This document shows positions 5,108 through 8,272 of a stretch of 8,272 nucleotides of DNA, piece after piece. This stretch comes from an uncultured Mycoplasmatota bacterium (lineage in GTDB: Bacteria > Bacillota_I > Bacilli_A > RF39 > UBA660), in the NCBI GenBank assembly GCA_900553435.1, contig USDC01000025.1:1-8272 (forward strand), read 5' to 3'. Every line of letters starts with the position of its first letter. Within the stretch, counting starts at the first letter, position 1. A program made the translations under genes and the position numbers. The notes beneath the pieces were generated by a model, which made no database searches, was not told where the DNA came from, and saw only the letters and a list, made by a program, of their open reading frames with translations.

Positions 5108-6345
5108 ATTGGTAAAATAACTTTCGCAGTTGTACCATAACCTACTTTGGAAGAAAATTTTAATCTACCACCATGTGCGTTTATTATTTCATTACTAAGA
5201 CATATTCCAAGACCACTACCAGTTTGTTTAGTAGTATAAAAAGGAACAGTAAGTTTTTCCATAACTTCTTTTTTCATACCTACTCCATTATCTTTTACAA
5301 TAAAATATAATTTATCATTATCTATATAAGAAGTAACTATAATTTTACTATCTTCTTTTATTTCACTTGCTTCTATTGCATTTTTTATAATATTTGTCAT
5401 AACTTGTTTTAATCTATTATAATCAGCATATACTTCTAAAATATTTTCTGAATGAAATTCTATTTTTACTTTATACTTGTTTTTTAAAGGTGTTATTGCT
5501 TCTTTTACATCATCTAATAATATATTTAAATCAAAATTCTTTTTTTCTATTGTTATTTTTGTAAATTGTTGAAAATCATTTAAAAGAGTTAAAGTTCTAT
5601 CAATTTCAGCTTTTATGATATTGATATACTTCTCACTTTTAACTTTATCAGCATCGGTATTAAAATCAGCAACATTTAACATATCTAAATATCCTTTACA
5701 TACAGCAATAGGATTTTTTATTTCATGCGTAATCTTAAAAAATGAAGATTGCATAACCTTTTCTTTTTCAAACTCCTTTAATGTCATATATAAATTTATT
5801 ACCTCACTTGCCTTACCTATTAATCTATCAGAAATAAATACAATTAAAGTATAAGATAAAAACAAAAACAAAAAGCTAATATTTAATATAGCACTCATAT
5901 TGGTTATACAATAATAAATAGCTGTTACTAAACATGTACTTAACCAAAAAAGTGTTGTAAAAAATATTCTTTTCTTTTGAAACTTTGAATATAAAAAATA
6001 TGACAAAACATAAAACAAATTTATTAAAACTAAAAAAATTACATTCGCATCAATTTGAATATATGAAAATACTCCAACGACTGCCATAGAAGTAATAATC
6101 ATTGTTTTATTACCATACAAGTATGAATACAATATTGGTAAAGTTACTAACAAATAATACAATTTATTATCAAAATAAAGTAGTAATGAAAATATAATGA
6201 ATATTGTAGAAAACAAACAAAGTTTAATTAAAATCTTTTTCTCACTTTCTCTCACCGTTTTCTTATATGCAACATAATAGTAATAAAATAATAACGGTGA
6301 AAATGTTACAACTGCGCTTATTAAAATCTCTATAAAACTTATCAT
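5101..6345 (-). CDS. Multi-pass membrane sensor histidine kinase, KinB-like sporulation kinase
   Basis: 414-aa membrane kinase expected to autophosphorylate on histidine and feed phosphate towards Spo0A. The N-terminal half has about six or seven hydrophobic segments (roughly 4-26, 40-58, 62-77, 81-97, 101-120, 128-147, 152-172) with very short loops, so no large extracellular sensor domain; this resembles B. subtilis KinB. A linker helix leads to the H-box FFKITHEIKNPIAVCKGYL with His207. The ATPase domain has N318/N322 in the N-box, DNGVGM (352-357), the F-box VPFYTTKQTGSGLG (367-380) and a final GYGTTAKVILP strand. The FYTTK-GxGLG form and HEIKNP H-box are typical of Spo0A-phosphorelay kinases. 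No response regulator gene is adjacent, so it is an orphan kinase, as expected for a phosphorelay. GGAGGGTGATT precedes the ATG. A 0A box upstream suggests Spo0A feedback. The exact input and partner are inferred. Confidence 0.88.
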   Translation of the reverse strand: MISFIEILISAVVTFSPLLFYYYYVAYKKTVRESEKKILIKLCLFSTIFIIFSLLLYFDNKLYYLLVTLPILYSYLYGNKTMIITSMAVVGVFSYIQIDANVIFLVLINLFYVLSYFLYSKFQKKRIFFTTLFWLSTCLVTAIYYCITNMSAILNISFLFLFLSYTLIVFISDRLIGKASEVINLYMTLKEFEKEKVMQSSFFKITHEIKNPIAVCKGYLDMLNVADFNTDADKVKSEKYINIIKAEIDRTLTLLNDFQQFTKITIEKKNFDLNILLDDVKEAITPLKNKYKVKIEFHSENILEVYADYNRLKQVMTNIIKNAIEASEIKEDSKIIVTSYIDNDKLYFIVKDNGVGMKKEVMEKLTVPFYTTKQTGSGLGICLSNEIINAHGGRLKFSSKVGYGTTAKVILPIK

Positions 6346-6363
6346 CTAATCACCCTCCCGCAA

Positions 6364-6382
6364 AAATTGTAACAAATTGTAA
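6364..6382 (-). promoter_or_regulatory. Two TACAAT boxes in a 10-bp tandem repeat upstream of the kinase
   Basis: The minus strand contains TTACAATTT twice (6374-6382 and 6364-6372), one helical turn apart. Each holds TACAAT, 5 of 6 to the sigma-A -10. Use of the upstream copy (6376-6381) gives a leader of about 24 bases; the other would start transcription almost on the ribosome binding site. Neither has a good -35, fitting a promoter that needs an activator. Confidence 0.4.
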
Positions 6383-6390
6383 TGTAGAAA

Positions 6391-6399
6391 TTTGTCGAA
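6391..6399 (+). promoter_or_regulatory. Spo0A-binding site (0A box)
   Basis: TTTGTCGAA on the plus strand contains the complete 0A-box core TGTCGAA. It lies about 46 bases upstream of the kinase ATG, between the preceding gene's terminator and the candidate -10 boxes, where it overlaps the -35/spacer region. I saw no other copy of the core in the window. Whether it activates or represses depends on which -10 is used. Confidence 0.65.
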
Positions 6400-6404
6400 T
6401 TGTG

Positions 6405-6434
6405 AAAAAAAACGACACTTTGTGTCATTTTTTT
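6405..6434 (-). terminator. Terminator of the EIIB-like operon
   Basis: On the minus strand ATGACAC and GTGTCGT pair around an AAA loop (one T-G wobble), extended by flanking A and T runs and followed by eight T. The TGA stop of the EIIB-like gene (6425-6427) is part of the left arm, so the gene ends inside its own terminator. Confidence 0.8.
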
Positions 6435-6739
6435 AAATCTACCATATATTTTTTAAGTGCTTTAGAATTAGGACCAAATATAATTTTAAGTTGGTCATCC
6501 ACCTCTACTATCCCTTTAGCACCAAGTTTAGTTATTCCATCTTTATCAACTTTTTTTACATCTTTAAGTTTTACCTTTAATCTTGACATATTTATTTCAA
6601 CATCTAAAATATTGCCTTTTCCACCTAGATATTGAATTAATTTATTAATTTCAATAGAAAAATCTTTTTTATTAATTTTTATTACTATTATAGCAATTAA
6701 AACTAAAACAGCAATTATTATTAAATATCTTATTAACAT
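6425..6739 (-). CDS. Membrane-anchored PTS EIIB-like protein lacking the phospho-cysteine
   Basis: 104 aa. One membrane helix (about 5-22) is followed by a single domain reading IQYLGGKGNI (35-44), VEINMSRLKV (47-56), KVDKDGITKLGAKGIVEV (63-80) and LKIIFGPNSKALK (84-96). These match, in order, the blocks of the glucose/sucrose-family PTS EIIB domain (LGGKENI, VDACxTRLRV, LGAxGVVEV, xQxIFGPxS). In true EIIB the cysteine in the ACxTRLRV block carries the phosphate; here the aligned residue is Asn50 and there is no cysteine in the protein, so sugar phosphorylation by the usual route is impossible. There is no EIIC channel nearby. A binding or regulatory role at the membrane is the likeliest use of the fold. 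It follows the thioredoxin-like gene by 15 bases, with GAGGT before the ATG, and its stop lies within a terminator. Confidence 0.82.
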   Translation of the reverse strand: MLIRYLIIIAVLVLIAIIVIKINKKDFSIEINKLIQYLGGKGNILDVEINMSRLKVKLKDVKKVDKDGITKLGAKGIVEVDDQLKIIFGPNSKALKKYMVDLKK

Positions 6740-6754
6740 AATATAACCTCTTTT

Positions 6755-7345
6755 CTAATTGCATGTAGTGCAACTTCTAGAAGATAATGGTGTAAACATT
6801 TCCTTTAAAGTTTTCTTTAAATTATCTAATTTCTCATCTGTCCAATAATCTATTGGAAGAATATCTTCAGTAATCATTGAAGTTTCATTGTTATGACTTA
6901 AAATTTCACCATCTAATACCACATATACATCTGGTACAAACACTCTTTTTTCTCCCTCATCATTATAAAGAAGAAAATCGCTTGTTAACTCTACTATCTT
7001 TTTATAATCAGCTGTGTTTTTTTCTCTATCTTCTCTTATATTAAAGTAATAAATTTTATCAATGTTATTTTCTTTAGCTACTTCATCTAGGTATGGAACA
7101 TATGCTTGGCACCACTTACATTCTGGAAAACCTAAGTAAACTACTCCTGTCCCATTTTCAAGTATTTGAATTATTTCTTTGGCGTTTTTATAAACAAAAA
7201 CATTATCTTCATCTACTTGAGTGTATTCTGATGCGAAAAGCTCACTATCTTCTACCTTTTCACTATTAGTAAAAATTAAAACTAATCCAATTACTAAACA
7301 AATTAATACTAAAACTCCTAAAATTAATTTCCAATACTTTTCCAT
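6755..7345 (-). CDS. Membrane-anchored thioredoxin-like protein
   Basis: 196 aa. A short N-terminus and a membrane helix (about 7-26) put the rest, by the usual topology, on the outer face. A thioredoxin-like fold follows: TGVVYLGFPECKWCQAYVP with the redox pair Cys76/Cys79 (CKWC), a strand IYYFNI at 98-103, and FVPDVYVV with a candidate cis-Pro at 138. Unusually, the last residues are SCTTCN, a second CxxC (Cys192, Cys195). Likely roles are a thiol-disulfide oxidoreductase for exported proteins or a redox sensor; the substrate is unknown. I chose the ATG at 7345 because AGGTGA lies five bases upstream; the in-frame GTG at 7354 is part of that Shine-Dalgarno. It has its own likely promoter and is followed by the EIIB-like gene in the same transcript. 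Confidence 0.86.
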   Translation of the reverse strand: MEKYWKLILGVLVLICLVIGLVLIFTNSEKVEDSELFASEYTQVDEDNVFVYKNAKEIIQILENGTGVVYLGFPECKWCQAYVPYLDEVAKENNIDKIYYFNIREDREKNTADYKKIVELTSDFLLYNDEGEKRVFVPDVYVVLDGEILSHNNETSMITEDILPIDYWTDEKLDNLKKTLKEMFTPLSSRSCTTCN

Positions 7346-7362
7346 TATTTTCACCTAAAAAC

Positions 7363-7391
7363 ATTGTAGCACACTAAAGAGTTTTTATAAA
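7363..7391 (-). promoter_or_regulatory. Putative promoter of the thioredoxin/EIIB-like pair
   Basis: The minus strand has TTTATA (7386-7391, 4 of 6 to a -35), 17 bases, then TACAAT (7363-7368) with an extended TG (TGCTACAAT). A start near 7356 gives a leader of only about a dozen bases that begins at the ribosome binding site. Confidence 0.5.
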
Positions 7392-7399
7392 GTAAAACA

Positions 7400-7591
7400 T
7401 TATCTAGTAGAACGATATCTTTGTAATATTTTTGTAAAGTCTTCATTCTTTTTTTCTTTAAAATCTATAAGAAAACTAATATAACTTATTATTTTTTCCT
7501 CTACTTCTGTTAGAACTTCTTCATTTTCTAACTTTAAATTTAAATTATTAACAAAATTTTTAACTCTTATTAACTCATTTATATTATCCAT
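7400..7591 (-). CDS. Small all-helical hypothetical protein (63 aa)
   Basis: No family recognised. The sequence (MDNINELIRVKNFVNNLNLK at the start, LQRYRSTR at the end) predicts two or three amphipathic helices, with an acidic turn around 22-32 and a basic C-terminus. There is no cysteine, signal peptide or membrane segment. A clear GGAG sits about nine bases before the ATG, and composition matches its neighbours, so I consider it a real gene. It lies 54 bases upstream of the thioredoxin-like gene on the same strand with no terminator between them, so it may share transcription, although that gene seems to have its own promoter. It is divergent from the coat gene. Confidence 0.65.
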   Translation of the reverse strand: MDNINELIRVKNFVNNLNLKLENEEVLTEVEEKIISYISFLIDFKEKKNEDFTKILQRYRSTR

Positions 7592-7659
7592 AACTTATGC
7601 TCCTAACATTAAATACTATTTTAAAAACTAAAAATTATGAAAAATTAGGTAAAAGGAAT

Positions 7660-7688
7660 CACTAAAATGAATAAAATAACATAAATTA
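7660..7688 (+). promoter_or_regulatory. Sigma-K-like promoter for the cotY/cotZ-like gene
   Basis: CACT at 7660-7663 (3 of 4 to mACm), 16 bases, then CATAAATTA at 7680-7688, a full match to CATAnnnTA. Spacing equals that of the 4677-4705 site. Transcription would start near 7696, ahead of the AGGGGTG ribosome binding site at about 7707-7713. This fits the known sigma-K control of cotYZ-type genes. Confidence 0.7.
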
Positions 7689-7719
7689 TTAATGAAAAAG
7701 AAATGAAGGGGTGGATTAT

Positions 7720-8154
7720 ATGTGTAATAATGATAATAACAAAGATTGTAGTTGCATCTCAGAAATCTTACAAATAATTGTAGTGCTTCAATCTAACGCA
7801 TGTCCAGAAAATTGTTTAAACTCATGTGATAGACCAGCTTTAGGTGGCGGTACTAACTGCATGATGTGCAATACTAGACCTATAATGCTTTATACTTGCT
7901 GCGGAAACGGAGCGCCTTGGAAAATGCCTACATCTAGAACTAATGTTGACTGCACAGTAAATGACGCTACTTGCTCAAGTGTATTTAGAGTTGAAAAAGT
8001 TGATGGTTGCTGCGCTACATTCAGAGTACTAGCACCAAATACTGATACTACAAGTACACTTCCATATGAAGCAACTGACTCAATATTTACAATGGACTTA
8101 AATTGTCTATGTAGTATTAGATGTTTAAATGATACATTCGTAGAATGTGTCTAA
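7720..8154 (+). CDS. CotY/CotZ-family cysteine-rich spore coat (outer crust/exosporium) protein
   Basis: 144-aa structural protein of the outermost spore layer, which in this family self-assembles into disulfide-linked two-dimensional lattices. The C-terminal half carries the family core: SVFRVEKVDGCCATFRVL (87-104), then FTMDLNCLCSIRCLN (123-137), matching CotZ VFFRVERVHGSCATLSLL and VDLDCFCAINCLN. The N-terminal half has CSCISEILQ and CPENCLNSC (28-36). Eighteen of 144 residues are Cys, at 2, 10, 12, 28, 32, 36, 47, 50, 60, 61, 78, 85, 97, 98, 129, 131, 135 and 143. Length is close to B. subtilis CotZ. I chose the ATG at 7720 because AGGGGTG lies about seven bases upstream; the in-frame GTG at 7711 is part of that site. 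It is visibly richer in G and C than its neighbours. Cannot be split between CotY and CotZ/ExsY by eye. It has a sigma-K-like promoter and a strong terminator. Confidence 0.93.
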   Translation: MCNNDNNKDCSCISEILQIIVVLQSNACPENCLNSCDRPALGGGTNCMMCNTRPIMLYTCCGNGAPWKMPTSRTNVDCTVNDATCSSVFRVEKVDGCCATFRVLAPNTDTTSTLPYEATDSIFTMDLNCLCSIRCLNDTFVECV

Positions 8155-8157
8155 AAT

Positions 8158-8190
8158 AAAAACACGTTAGAACCTCTAGCGTGTTTTTTA
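8158..8190. terminator. Bidirectional terminator between the coat gene and the right-end gene
   Basis: A 13-bp stem with one T-G wobble, AAAAACACGTTAG (8158-8170) and CTAGCGTGTTTTT (8176-8188), closes the loop AACCT. T-runs follow in both directions. It starts three bases after the coat gene stop and ends two bases before the stop of the convergent minus-strand gene. Confidence 0.92.
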
Positions 8191-8272
8191 TTATATTTCT
8201 TTAATATCTTTTATCTTATCTATTTCTATTTTTTTATTATCAAAAGTAAGTAATGCATCACTAGTTTTTGAA
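8191..8272 (-). CDS. 3' end of a minus-strand gene (partial, product unknown)
   Basis: The minus strand is open from the window edge to a TAA at 8191-8193, giving a C-terminus KTSDALLTFDNKKIEIDKIK followed by DIKEI. The alternating charged/hydrophobic Ile-Asp-Lys pattern and the terminator immediately downstream support a real gene. Twenty-six residues are too few to name it. Confidence 0.65.
   Translation of the reverse strand, partial: SKTSDALLTFDNKKIEIDKIKDIKEI

Noticed and set aside
5615..5854. Plus-strand open frame inside the kinase gene.
   Set aside because: Shadow of a well-supported kinase coding region on the other strand; no promoter, ribosome binding site or recognisable motif.
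6402..6635. Plus-strand open frame opposite the EIIB-like gene.
   Set aside because: It begins within the terminator and mirrors the EIIB-like coding sequence.
7711..7719. GTG start for the coat protein three codons upstream.
   Set aside because: The GTG is part of the AGGGGTG ribosome binding site for the ATG at 7720.
1..8272. CRISPR array, transposon, phage or defence genes.
   Set aside because: No spaced repeats, no transposase or integrase motifs, no inverted-repeat ends and no effector domains were seen; the only direct repeats are the heptad pair and the 10-bp tandem.

Overview
The window comes from a very AT-rich, endospore-forming Gram-positive bacterium of the Bacillota, most likely an unnamed relative of the Bacilli. 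The reasons are the base composition, purine-rich ribosome binding sites of the AGGAGG/AGGTGA type, a tyrosine T-box leader, a CotY/CotZ-type spore coat gene, a KinB-like sporulation kinase with a Spo0A box in front of it, and two promoters that read as sigma-K sites. Stops are TAA, TAG and at least one TGA, and Trp is TGG where I checked (the QWGN motif of TyrRS), so the code is standard rather than the Mycoplasma code.

Layout. Positions 124-3964 hold a minus-strand run starting from an extended -10 promoter: a lipoprotein, a 307-aa charged protein with a SepF/SftA-like amphipathic N-terminus, a DUF948 membrane protein (YtxG-like), a YtxH protein, then a tyrosine T-box leader and tyrS, closed by a terminator at 51-72. 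trmB (4019-4654, minus) lies behind its own promoter. Facing away from it on the plus strand is a small Asn/Met-rich coiled-coil protein (4756-5076) with a sigma-K-like promoter, closed by a two-way terminator shared with the oncoming sensor kinase gene (5101-6345, minus). A 0A box lies upstream of that kinase. Next come three minus-strand genes: a 63-aa protein, a membrane-anchored thioredoxin-like protein, and a membrane-anchored PTS EIIB-like domain that lacks the phosphorylated cysteine. At the right end a CotY/CotZ-like coat gene (7720-8154, plus) with a second sigma-K-like promoter converges on the 3' end of a minus-strand gene cut off by the window edge.

How it fits together. Strand and timing agree: minus-strand genes are housekeeping, envelope or signalling genes, while both complete plus-strand genes look like late mother-cell (sigma-K) spore-coat genes inserted at strand switches, each ending in a hairpin that works in both directions. 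The kinase with its 0A box would act at the other end of the programme, at sporulation entry. The trmB / DUF948-YtxH / tyrS set resembles an ancestral Bacillus neighbourhood (trmB ... sftA-murC-ytxG-ytxH ... tyrS), with the intervening genes gone or replaced. The least explained items are the SftA/SepF-like protein without a motor domain, the cysteine-less anchored EIIB domain paired with a thioredoxin-like protein, and the small repeat-built coiled-coil coat candidate.
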